Shown here piece after piece: positions 6,649 to 14,792 of a stretch of DNA of 34,185 bases. The notes under the pieces are model-generated. The model was not told where the DNA came from, did no database searches, and saw nothing but the letters and a program-made list of their open reading frames with translations. The translations under genes were made by a program, and so were the position numbers. The stretch lies in assembly GCA_964558295.1 (NCBI GenBank), contig CAZLDQ010000038.1, forward strand, positions 1 to 34,185. The letters run 5' to 3'. The DNA comes from JBDKTH01 sp964558295. GTDB lineage: Bacteria; Planctomycetota; Planctomycetia; Pirellulales; Thermoguttaceae. The first letter of the stretch is position 1. The number at the start of each line of letters is the position of its first letter.

Positions 6649-7947
6649 TCATTCCGCCATCGCTTGCCGCCGTCCTCGCTCAACGTCAACCCGGGCGGTG
6701 AGGATCCAACCGATGAGGAAGAAAATCACAAGACTCACAATCGCCAGCCGAGGACTGCCGGTCCTCCATTGGATCAGGCCGAACAGAAAAGTCCCCAAAA
6801 AGCTGGTCGCCTTTCCGGAGAGGTTGAAAAACCCGAAGAATTCGGCCGCATGAGCCGTAGGGGTCATCAGGCCCATGATCGCCCGGCTGACCGATTGGGT
6901 CCCGCCCATCACCAAGGCCAAGATCGCCCCGAGCGTCCAGAACTGTCCCTTCGTCTGGACGAAAAAGGCCGCAATGAGCAATCCCACCCACACGGCCAGA
7001 CAGATCATCAGCGTGGGCTTCTGCCCAAGGACGCGATCGGCCAACCAACCGACAACCATTGCCCCAGGCATGGCCACCAGTTGGATCATCAGGATCAGGC
7101 CGATCAGCTCGTCCGTGGTGAACTGAAGCTCCTTCAGGGCGAAGGTGGACGATTGACTGATCACAGTCTGAATGCCGTCATTGAAAAACAGAAAACCGAT
7201 CAGAAACAGAGCCACCATCCGGTAGGCCCGCACATTTCGCACCGTGTGGACCACCTCGCCAACCGCCCACCGGGCGGCTCGCGGGAGCGAGAGCTTCGTC
7301 GGCGGCGGAAGCTGATGATCGTGGAGCATGAGGAGCGTAGGGATCGTGAACAGCCCCCACCACAGTCCCATGATCAGAATCCCAATCCGCAGTTGGTCAG
7401 CCACGTCGGGCACCCCGAGCCGCGAGCCGAATTGGATCACCACAACAGCCACAATAAGTGCCAGCGAACCGCCCAGATAGCCCAGTGTAAACCCCCAGGC
7501 GGAAACGCGGCCCATCGTCACCTCGTCGCAGATCTCCGGCAGGAACCCATTGTAGAACCCGAGGGAGAGTTCAAACATCAACGCAGTGACAAAAAACAGC
7601 GTGAGGATCACCCAGGTCCAACTCGACGGCACGACGCCAACTAGCACGGCCGCCGTCGCTCCCACGAGCGCAGTGACACCCAACCAGTTCCGCTTACTGG
7701 CATTCGCATCGGCCATGGCCCCCAGCGGCGGAGAAAGCAGCGCGGCGATGAGCATCGAAGCCGAAATGCACCAAGCCCAGGCCACCGGACCGGCTTCGCC
7801 CGGCAAAACGACCTTCTGGATGTAGGCTACCAGGATCGTGATGGAGAGCGTCGAATAGGCACTGTTGGCCCAGTCGTACATCGCCCAAGCGAAGACTTCA
7901 GCCTTCCGGCTATACCGGCCGGGAGTGGAACGTGAAGGTTGCGTCAT
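6649..7947 (-). CDS. MFS transporter, UMF1/Atg22-like family
   Basis: This is an integral membrane protein of about 432 residues with roughly 12 hydrophobic segments. The opening AWAMYDWANSAYSTLSITIL is characteristic of the UMF1 (Atg22-like) branch of the major facilitator superfamily, as are GFYNGFLPEI and FLFFNDGIQTV near the middle and GGTQSVSRA in the second half. Family members are thought to export or import small organic solutes such as amino acids or sugars, and the substrate here is unknown. ATG 7947 gives a basic cytoplasmic N-terminus (TQPSRSTPGRYSRKAE). The longer reading to 8013 overlaps the DUF1080 gene and is less likely. It lies 31 bases after the DUF1080 stop and is probably cotranscribed with it. 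Confidence 0.9.
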   Translation of the reverse strand: MTQPSRSTPGRYSRKAEVFAWAMYDWANSAYSTLSITILVAYIQKVVLPGEAGPVAWAWCISASMLIAALLSPPLGAMADANASKRNWLGVTALVGATAAVLVGVVPSSWTWVILTLFFVTALMFELSLGFYNGFLPEICDEVTMGRVSAWGFTLGYLGGSLALIVAVVVIQFGSRLGVPDVADQLRIGILIMGLWWGLFTIPTLLMLHDHQLPPPTKLSLPRAARWAVGEVVHTVRNVRAYRMVALFLIGFLFFNDGIQTVISQSSTFALKELQFTTDELIGLILMIQLVAMPGAMVVGWLADRVLGQKPTLMICLAVWVGLLIAAFFVQTKGQFWTLGAILALVMGGTQSVSRAIMGLMTPTAHAAEFFGFFNLSGKATSFLGTFLFGLIQWRTGSPRLAIVSLVIFFLIGWILTARVDVERGRRQAMAE

Positions 7948-7978
7948 GCAGGTATTCGCCGGGTAGGCTCTTCCTTTA

Positions 7979-8611
7979 CTACAGTTCCTTAATCCGGATA
8001 TTGCGGAACTCAATCCGCGCGCCGTGCCCCAGGAAACCGATATACCCCTTGTCGCGTTTCAGGCCAGGATGTTCCCGGTGGTCGAGCGGCTGCACCTTGT
8101 CCAGGTCGGCATCGACGATCACCTCGCCATTGAGCGTAACCTTCACTTGGCGTCCCTTACACATGATCTCTTCGCTGTTCCACTGGCCAACCGGCTTCTG
8201 AAACCCCTTCTTGGCAGGCACCACGCCGTAAATCGAACCGTGGTACTGGTAGGGAGCCAGTTTCGTGTAAGCACTACCCGAGTCGTCGAGAATCTGGATC
8301 TCCATGCCGCAATAGGCCGGATCGCAGTCCATCGGTGCGCGGATTCCCACGCCGTTGTTGGCGTTCGGCTCCAGCCTGAACTCAAAACGAAACACGAAAT
8401 CGCTGTACTCCTTGACCGTCAGCAGCTTTCCCCCACCGTTCTTTTGGCAAACCAAGATCCCATCTTGCGGCACATACCCATTAACCGAGCCTTGCCAGCC
8501 GTTGAGCGTCTTCCCGTCAAACAGACAGACAAATCCTTCCTCGGTTTCTCCCGCCGAGAGCAGACTAGCGCTAGCCAAGAACACAATCGCCACGAGTGAT
8601 GTCAGACGCAT
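7979..8611 (-). CDS. Secreted DUF1080 (3-keto-disaccharide hydrolase domain) protein
   Basis: The 210-residue product starts with a clear signal peptide (MRLTSLVAIVFLASASLLSAG) preceded by AAGGAG at good spacing. The mature part is a single PF06439 domain, a concanavalin-like beta-sandwich: FVCLFDGKTLNGWQG, FRFEFRLEPNANNGVGIRAP, MEIQILDDSG, YGVVPAKKG, VGQWNSEEIMCKGRQV, and GYIGFLGHGARIEFRNIRIKEL. This family is hugely expanded in planctomycetes, and characterised members hydrolyse 3-keto-glycosides made by oxidoreductases. It probably acts in the periplasm on sugar derivatives, with the MFS transporter and ROK kinase handling the products. That link is inference from gene order. The scaffold gap lies about 70 bases upstream. 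Confidence 0.92.
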   Translation of the reverse strand: MRLTSLVAIVFLASASLLSAGETEEGFVCLFDGKTLNGWQGSVNGYVPQDGILVCQKNGGGKLLTVKEYSDFVFRFEFRLEPNANNGVGIRAPMDCDPAYCGMEIQILDDSGSAYTKLAPYQYHGSIYGVVPAKKGFQKPVGQWNSEEIMCKGRQVKVTLNGEVIVDADLDKVQPLDHREHPGLKRDKGYIGFLGHGARIEFRNIRIKEL

Positions 8612-8760
8612 GAAAGGCAACTCCTTGGTATAGGGTGGCGGTACACAGTGGGCAGTAGACAGTAAAAAAGCGGTTCGCGGANNNNNNNNNNTTAAAGCCA
8701 CCTCCTTGGATTTGGGGGGGGTAACACTGGGGCATGTTCACTGAAAAAACCGGGTCGCCG
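8611..8760. repeat. Imperfect tandem copy flanking the gap (contig-end overlap?)
   Basis: The stretch from 8611 (TGAAAGGCAACTCCTTGG, then a G-rich part, GTACACAGTGGGCAG and AAAAAAGCGG) is matched in the same order and at near-constant offset (81 bases) by 8692-8760 (TTAAAGCCACCTCCTTGG, G-run, GTAACACTGGGGCA, AAAAAACCGG). Identity is roughly two-thirds or better over about 70 bases. The most economical reading is that the two contig ends overlap and the right one is error-rich, so the region is represented twice. Confidence 0.55.
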
Positions 8761-8939
8761 TACGGGTTCAAATACGCAAACCCCAGCAAATCCGCCGCGA
8801 TTCCAACGGGACAGTGACACCATCGATCCGGCCTCAGACCTCCCCGCCTTCAACCTACCCCCCTCCAACCAAATCACTGTCTGCTGCCTACGATGCTGGA
8901 CTCCCCACAGTCCCATTGTGCTCCAGCCATCCCCCTCCG
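8612..8939. other. Intergenic region with scaffold gap between thiC and the DUF1080 gene
   Basis: 328 bases with no credible gene. It holds 10 Ns, two imperfect copies of a stretch of about 70 bases on either side of the Ns, and an inverted pair GGCAGTAGACAGT (8651-8663) / ACTGTCTGCTGCC (8876-8888, 12 of 13 matching as reverse complement). Promoter elements for the DUF1080 unit should be here, but the sequence quality is too doubtful to call them. Confidence 0.6.
8682..8691. other. Scaffold gap (10 Ns)
   Basis: Ten consecutive Ns, the usual placeholder for a gap of unknown size in a draft assembly. Sequence on both sides should be treated as contig ends. Confidence 0.99.
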
Positions 8940-10244
8940 TCAATCACTCGTTCTTTCCTGCGTCATCCGGCGAACTTCGGCGGTGGTTTTCATCGAGCAG
9001 AACTTGGGACCGCACATACTGCAATAGCGAGTGTCGCCAGAGGCCCGGGCGGTCGATTCCTCATGCATTTGGCGGGCGCGTTCCGGGTCGAGAGAGAGTC
9101 GAAACTGTTCGTCCCAATCGAAGGCAAACCGGGCTTTGCTCAAGGCATTGTCACGATCCTGGGCCCCGGGCCGATGCCGGGCCACGTCGGCCGCGTGGGC
9201 AGCGATCTTGTAGGCAATCACCCCTTGACGCACGTCCTCCAGGTCGGGCAACCCGAGGTGCTCCTTGGGCGTTACATAGCAGAGCATCGCCGCGCCGTAC
9301 CAGGCGGCCATCGCAGCGCCGATCGCGCTGGTTATGTGGTCGTAGCCGGGAGCAATGTCCGTCACCAAGGGGCCCAGCAGGTAGAACGGGGCCTCATGGC
9401 ACCATTCCCGCTGGCGCCGCACGTTCATCTCAATCTGGTCCATCGGCACATGGCCCGGTCCTTCGTTCATCACCTGACAATTGCGTTCCCAAGCCCGCAC
9501 CGTCAGTTCCCCCATCACCTTCAACTCAGCAAACTGGGCATCGTCGCTGGCATCGGCGATCGAACCCGGCCGCAGGCCGTCGCCCAGGCTCCAGGTGACA
9601 TCATACGCGTGCATGATATCACAGAGATCGTCGAAGTGCGTGTAGAACGGGTTCTCCTTGCCGTGAGCCACCATCCACTTGGCCACCAGTGAGCCGCCCC
9701 GGCTGACAATCCCCGTCATCCGTCTGTTGGTCAGCGGCAGATGCTCCCGAAGCAAGGCGCAATGGATCGTCATGTAGTCGACCCCTTGCTTCGCCTGATG
9801 CTCGACGACGTCCAAAAACTGCTGGGGCTTCATGTCAACGATGTCGTCAAGCTGCTCGGTCATCTGGTAGATCGGCACAGTGCCCACCGGCACGCTCACG
9901 GCATCGATGATCCGCTGGCGAATCGTGTCGATTTCCGGGCCGGTCGACAGGTCCATCACCGTGTCGGCACCGTAGTGAATCGCCGCATGGACTTTGCGCA
10001 ACTCACACTCTGTATCGCTCGAAACAGGTGAATTCCCCAAATTAGCATTGATCTTCGTGCGACAGGCGATGCCGATCCCCATCGGACGCAGCCCCTTGGC
10101 CAGATGCACCTTGTTGGCTGCGATCACCAACCGGCCCCGCGCCACCTCGCTTCGAACCAATTCCGCTTCAAGCCCTTCGTTCTGAGCCACGGCCTCGATT
10201 TCCGGCGTGATCACACCAGCCCGGGCTTGTTCAATCTGCGTCAT
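8940..10244 (-). CDS. thiC: Phosphomethylpyrimidine synthase ThiC
   Basis: ThiC is a radical-SAM enzyme that rearranges aminoimidazole ribotide to hydroxymethylpyrimidine phosphate for thiamine synthesis. The 434-residue product shows INANLGNSPVSSD, GADTVMDLSTG, the SRGGSLVAKWM and SLGDGLRPGSIADA blocks, and MNEGPGHVPMDQIE. The C-terminal cluster motif C-x2-C-x4-C (YCSMCGPKFCSMK) binds the 4Fe-4S cluster in this noncanonical radical-SAM family. ATG 10244 gives the short-type ThiC lacking the N-terminal extension of proteobacterial enzymes and has GGAG about ten bases upstream. It lies 116 bases after metH on the same strand. I looked for a TPP riboswitch (CTGAGA / ACCC boxes) in the spacer and did not see one. 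Confidence 0.95.
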   Translation of the reverse strand: MTQIEQARAGVITPEIEAVAQNEGLEAELVRSEVARGRLVIAANKVHLAKGLRPMGIGIACRTKINANLGNSPVSSDTECELRKVHAAIHYGADTVMDLSTGPEIDTIRQRIIDAVSVPVGTVPIYQMTEQLDDIVDMKPQQFLDVVEHQAKQGVDYMTIHCALLREHLPLTNRRMTGIVSRGGSLVAKWMVAHGKENPFYTHFDDLCDIMHAYDVTWSLGDGLRPGSIADASDDAQFAELKVMGELTVRAWERNCQVMNEGPGHVPMDQIEMNVRRQREWCHEAPFYLLGPLVTDIAPGYDHITSAIGAAMAAWYGAAMLCYVTPKEHLGLPDLEDVRQGVIAYKIAAHAADVARHRPGAQDRDNALSKARFAFDWDEQFRLSLDPERARQMHEESTARASGDTRYCSMCGPKFCSMKTTAEVRRMTQERTSD

Positions 10245-10374
10245 CAGGGGGGTACTCCATGCTAGCGATACGAACCTCCACATCGATTCTGCCGGTGAAA
10301 ACAAGAGAACTCCGGCGGTCCCTGCCGAGACTTGTCATCGTATCACTGCAGCCCGGGTTGTCAATCTGGGTCAT
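10210..10374. repeat. Direct repeat: 3' end of metH and 5' end of thiC
   Basis: On the plus strand 10342-10374 and 10210-10244 align over their whole length, with 30 of 32 bases identical and two one-base gaps (shared blocks ATCAC, CAGCCCGGG, TTG, TCAATCTG, GTCAT). One copy covers the metH stop region and the other the first codons of thiC. The intervening spacer is not otherwise repeated. Confidence 0.7.
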
Positions 10375-13300
10375 ACCCCAAGTTAGGCGTCAACCAGCGT
10401 TCCACCTCTTTGATTTTCATCCCTTTACGCCGGGCATAGTCCTCCACCTGATCGTACGTAATCCGGTCCACCGAAAAATAACGCGCCTGGGGATGAGCAA
10501 AGTAGAGTCCGCAAACCGCCGCGGCAGGGTCCATGGCCAACGATTCGGTCAGCCGGATACCCGTGGCTTGCTCCGCACCTAGCAACTCGAAGAGAAGCCA
10601 TTTCTCCGTGTGATCCGGACACGCCGGATAACCGGGGGCCGGACGGATGCCACGGTATTTCTCGTCGATCAGGTCGTCGTTGGTCAATTGTTCGCTTCGG
10701 CCATATCCCCAATCGGCCCGAGCGATCTGATGGAGTCGTTCGGCAAACGCCTCAGCTAAACGATCGGCCAGGGCCTTGGCCATAATCACACTATAGTCGT
10801 CATGCTCAGCTTCAAAACGCCGAGCCAGCTCCGCTAACCCGTGCCCCGTAGTAACAGCAAAAGCCCCGAGGTAATCGGTGCGGCCGCATCCGCGCGGAGC
10901 AATGAAGTCGGCTAGGGCATAGAAGCACGGTTGTCCTTTCCGTTCCCACTGCTGCCGCAAGGTGTGCAGCCGTGTCACCTCGTTCTCGAGCGAGTCGTCC
11001 GCGTACACGAGGATATCGTCTCCCTCGGAAACCGCCGGCCAGAACCCATACACGCCCCGGGCACGAAGCCACTTGTTGACGACAATCTCGTCCAGCAGCT
11101 TTCGCGCGTCGTCAAACAATTGCCGAGCTTGCGGTCCAACCACCGAATCGTCAAGAATCCTCGGGTACTTGCCGTGCAAATCCCAGGCCCTGAAAAACGG
11201 AGACCAGTCGATATACGGCACCAGGTCTTCCAGCGGATAATCGCTGAGTACTCGCGGACCGATGAACGACGGCCGATCGATGGGCACCGACGCCCAGTCT
11301 GTCTGAAACCGCCGCGCGACCGCCTCGCGGTAAGGCACCAGATTCGCCTGCCGGCGACGGTTGAACGCTTCGAGCAGTTGCTGCTGTTCAGCCCGATTGG
11401 CGGCCTCAAACTCCTGCCGGGCTTCCGGCTGCATCAGCCGATCGACAACGCCCGCGCTGCGCGATGCATCGAGCACGTGCACCGTCGGCTGGCTGTAGAC
11501 CGGCGCGATCTTGACGGCCGTGTGCTTGGCGCTGGTCGTCGCCCCGCCGATCAACAGCGGCAGTTTCATCCCGCGACGCTCCATCTCCCGGGCAACGTGA
11601 ACCATTTCCTCCAGGCTGGGCGTAATTAGACCGCTCAGACCGATCATGTCGGCCCCTTCGGCGACGGCCGTATCGAGTATCTTTTCCGCCGGCACCATCA
11701 CCCCCAAATCGTCAATCCGATAGTTGTTGCAGGCCAACACAATGCCGACGATGTTCTTGCCGATGTCTTGGACGTCCCCCATCACCGAGGCCAGACCGAT
11801 CGTCCCGCGGCGGCCCCTGCGCGCCCGACAGCGCGTTTTCCTGCGCCATGCACGGCATCCGGTAGGCCCCGGCGTTCTTCCTCACTCGGGCCCTCTTGAC
11901 CACCTGAGGCAAGAACATCTTCCCTTCACCAAATAGATCGCCGACAACCTTCATCCCGGCCATCAATGGCCCTTCGATCACCGCCAGGCTTGAGGGATAC
12001 TTTTGCCGAGCTTCCTCGGTGTCGGCATCGATATACTCGACGATCCCTTTGACCAAAGCATGACTGAGACGCTCTTCGACCGGCATCTGACGCCAGGCCA
12101 ACTCGACCTGCTCCGGCTCACCCGACTGCTTCTGGAGCGACTCGGCAAATTCGATCAACCGCTCCGTGGCGTCCGGGCGGCGGTCCAAGAGAACGTCTTC
12201 CACCCGCTCCCGCAAATCCAGGGGGATTTCTTCGTAGACATCCAACTGGCCGGCGTTGACAATCCCCATGTCGAGCCCGGCCTGAATTGCATGGTACAAG
12301 AACGCGGCGTGCATCGCCCGGCGCACCGTTTCGTTCGTGCGAAAGGCGAAGGAGATGTTGCTCACGCCCCCCGACACCTTCACGCCGGGGAACAACTGCT
12401 TGATCTGCCGCGTGGCCTCGATAAAGTTCAGCGCATAGCGGTTGTGCTCCTCGATGCCCGTCCCCACAGTAAGGACGTTCGGATCAAAGATGATGTCTTC
12501 CGGTGGCATGCCCACCTGTTCGGTCAACAGGTGATAGGCACGCCGCGCAATCCGCACCTTGTGTTCCACCGTGACCGCCTGCCCTTCTTCGTCAAACATC
12601 ATCACCACGCAGGCCGCACCGTAGCGTCGGATCAGCCGAGCATGCTCCAGAAACGGCCCTTCCCCCTCCTTGAGGCTGATCGAGTTGACAATTCCCTTTC
12701 CCTGCAAACACTTGAGCCCTGCTTCAAGAATCGACCACTTGGAACTGTCGATCATCACCGGCACCCGGCCAATATCGGGTTCGGCCGCGATCAGGTTCAA
12801 AAACCGCGGCATCGCCTTTTCGCCGTCCAGCAGGGCGTCGTCCATGTTCACGTCGATCAGATTCGCCCCGTTCTCCACCTGTTGCCGGGCAATCGAAATC
12901 GCCTCGTCAAACTGCTCCTCACGCACCAACCGGGCAAACCGCCGCGAGCCCGACACGTTCGTCCGCTCGCCGATCATCACAAACGTGGTCTCCGGACGGA
13001 TAACCAACGGTTCCAGACCGCTGTACCGGGCGTAGGGCTCAATCTTCGGCGGTTGCCGCGGCGTGCAACCCGCCATCGCCTGGGCAATTGCCCGAATATG
13101 CTCCGGAGTTGTGCCACAACAACCGCCCACCAGGTTCAGCCAACCGCTAGCGGCAAACTCGCCAAGCACCCGGGCCATGTCGGCAGGCGTCTCGTCGTAA
13201 CCGCCAAACTCGTTGGGCAATCCGGCATTCGGATAGCAACTCGTCCAAATCGGCGCCAGCCCCGACAACTCCTCGACAAACGGCCGCATCAACTCCGCCC

Positions 13301-14063
13301 CCAAGGCACAGTTGATCCCCACGCTGAACAGCTTCGCGTGCGCAATCGAAATCCAAAAGCCTTCCAACGTCTGCCCGGAAAGTGTGCGCCCGCTGCGGTC
13401 GGTGATGGTCACCGAGACCATCACCGGCAGCCGAACGCTGTGCTGCTCGAAATAGTCTTCAATGGCAAACAGGCACGCCTTGAGGTTCAACGTGTCAAAA
13501 ACCGTCTCGGCCAGGAGAATATCGACGCCCCCTTCAACCAAAGCCGCCGTCTGCTCCAAATAGGCTTCCACGAGTTGGTCGAACGTGATCGCACGGAAGC
13601 CCGGATCATTTACATCGGGCGAGAGCGAAGCAGTCCGGTTCGTCGGCCCCAACGAGCCGGCAACAAAACGGGGCCGGTTGTCGCCGCAAGCGTCCATTGC
13701 GCCGATCGCCCGCCGCGCACAGCGCGCCGCGGCGAGGTTGATTTCCCGTACACGCCCCTCAAGCTGATAATCAGCCAGCGAAATCCGGTTGGCGTTAAAC
13801 GTATTCGTCGTAATGATGTCAGCGCCAGCCTCCAGGTAGCTGCGGTGAATCTCTTGGATGGCATCAGGCTGGGTAACGCAGAGCAGGTCGTTGCACCCCT
13901 TTAAGTCGCTCGGATGCTCGACGAACTCGATGCCACGGTAATCAGCCTCCTCAAATCCTAGCCGCTGGATCATCGTCCCCATCGCCCCGTCGAGGATGAC
14001 GATTCGCTGTTGGACAAGCTTTTCGAGCAACTGACCGGGCGTGGGGCGTGGGGTGATCTTCAT
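10361..14063 (-). CDS. metH: Cobalamin-dependent methionine synthase, one-base frameshift
   Basis: MetH methylates homocysteine with methyl-tetrahydrofolate via cobalamin. All modules are present in order: homocysteine domain (DGAMGTMIQ; zinc ligands in INCALGAE and GGCCGTTPEH), pterin domain (MIGERTNVSGSRRF, NLIDVNMDDALLDGE), B12 cap, B12-binding Rossmann domain (LGVMVPAEKILDTA, LIGGATTSAKHTAVKI) and C-terminal activation domain (RPAPGYPACPDHTEK, PNLGYDPD at the end). The frame breaks in the run CCCC at 11814-11817 (GGGG in the gene): removing one base joins both parts into 1233 residues, close to E. coli's 1227. Just after the break the cobalt-ligand motif reads GDVQDIGKN instead of GDVHDIGKN, and just before it several invariant residues are changed. 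Start ATG 14063 is chosen by homology, with no clear ribosome site. Confidence 0.93.
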
Positions 14064-14786
14064 GGGCACAACTGCGTGGCGGTAAGCGTCTAGTCGGGAC
14101 GACGCGGGGAATCGCAAGTAATTGGTAAGCCACGAGTTATAACACCGCTTCCAGACCTTGGGAAGCCAGAGCCTCCGGCCTGGGCTGATATCGCGGATTT
14201 CAGGCCCGTTCGTCCGGCAACAGACTCCTCCAGTCGCGTTTCCTATGAGCGACCGAGTACTAGACACCGGAATTCTTATGCCCCCCCCATGCTGTCCGTG
14301 GCAGGAACAAATTGCCACACCGTATTACGGCCTGCTATCCCGCCATACGAACTGTAACTGCCTGGCACCCGCGAACATGACCGCCAGCGATGCCCGCTCA
14401 AACGGACTGTTTGCAGGAATACAAAACCACCCCATCTTTCCCCGTCACCCCACATCGCCACACAAACCCATCCTGAATACCTAACACTTACCCACCTAAC
14501 GGACTGCTCGCCCGTTTTCTTTTGGCTAACTCAACTTGCCTGCTTTTGCTCACCTGCGATTGGTAGAACGCTTGCCGCAGCCCACCGTACAGAGGGGATC
14601 AAGCTAGCTCAAAGGCAAAATCTGCGAAATCTAGGTAATTTGGGGATTGATTTTCGTCCTCCCGCTCATTTAAATCGTTACCATCGCTGAAATTGTTTTA
14701 TTTGACGTATTTCCGATTTTGCGCTATCAAAAATCCGTGCGAAGTTGACGCCTGGGCCCACGGCCTGGCTAACGCCACAAAGGAGC
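14064..14786. other. Divergent intergenic region between metH and the giant gene
   Basis: About 720 bases without a convincing gene. Short ORFs here have no recognisable content. On the giant-gene side it becomes AT-rich (14640-14740) and holds a promoter-like pair. On the metH side I looked for cobalamin (B12 box) and SAM riboswitch signatures and found none. Confidence 0.6.
14702..14730 (+). promoter_or_regulatory. Probable sigma-70-type promoter of the giant gene
   Basis: TTGACG (14702-14707, 5 of 6 to consensus), a 17-base spacer and TATCAA (14725-14730, 4 of 6) lie in an AT-rich patch, giving a leader of about 55-60 bases before ATG 14793. This is the best promoter-like match I found in the window. 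Confidence 0.5.
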
Positions 14787-14792
14787 ATGAGC

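Noticed and set aside
6553..7644. Plus-strand 363-residue frame opposite the MFS gene
   Set aside because: Antisense shadow of a membrane protein. Hydrophilic H/Q/R-rich translation without any motif.
10245..10360. TPP riboswitch upstream of thiC
   Set aside because: The conserved CTGAGA and ACCC boxes are absent from this spacer, and it is short.
11712..14318. metH starting at the upstream ATG 14318
   Set aside because: The extra 85 residues have no similarity to MetH. The family start fits ATG 14063.
14064..14320. Cobalamin or SAM riboswitch upstream of metH
   Set aside because: No B12 box or SAM-I core could be recognised. A short GACT-AGTC hairpin alone is not evidence.
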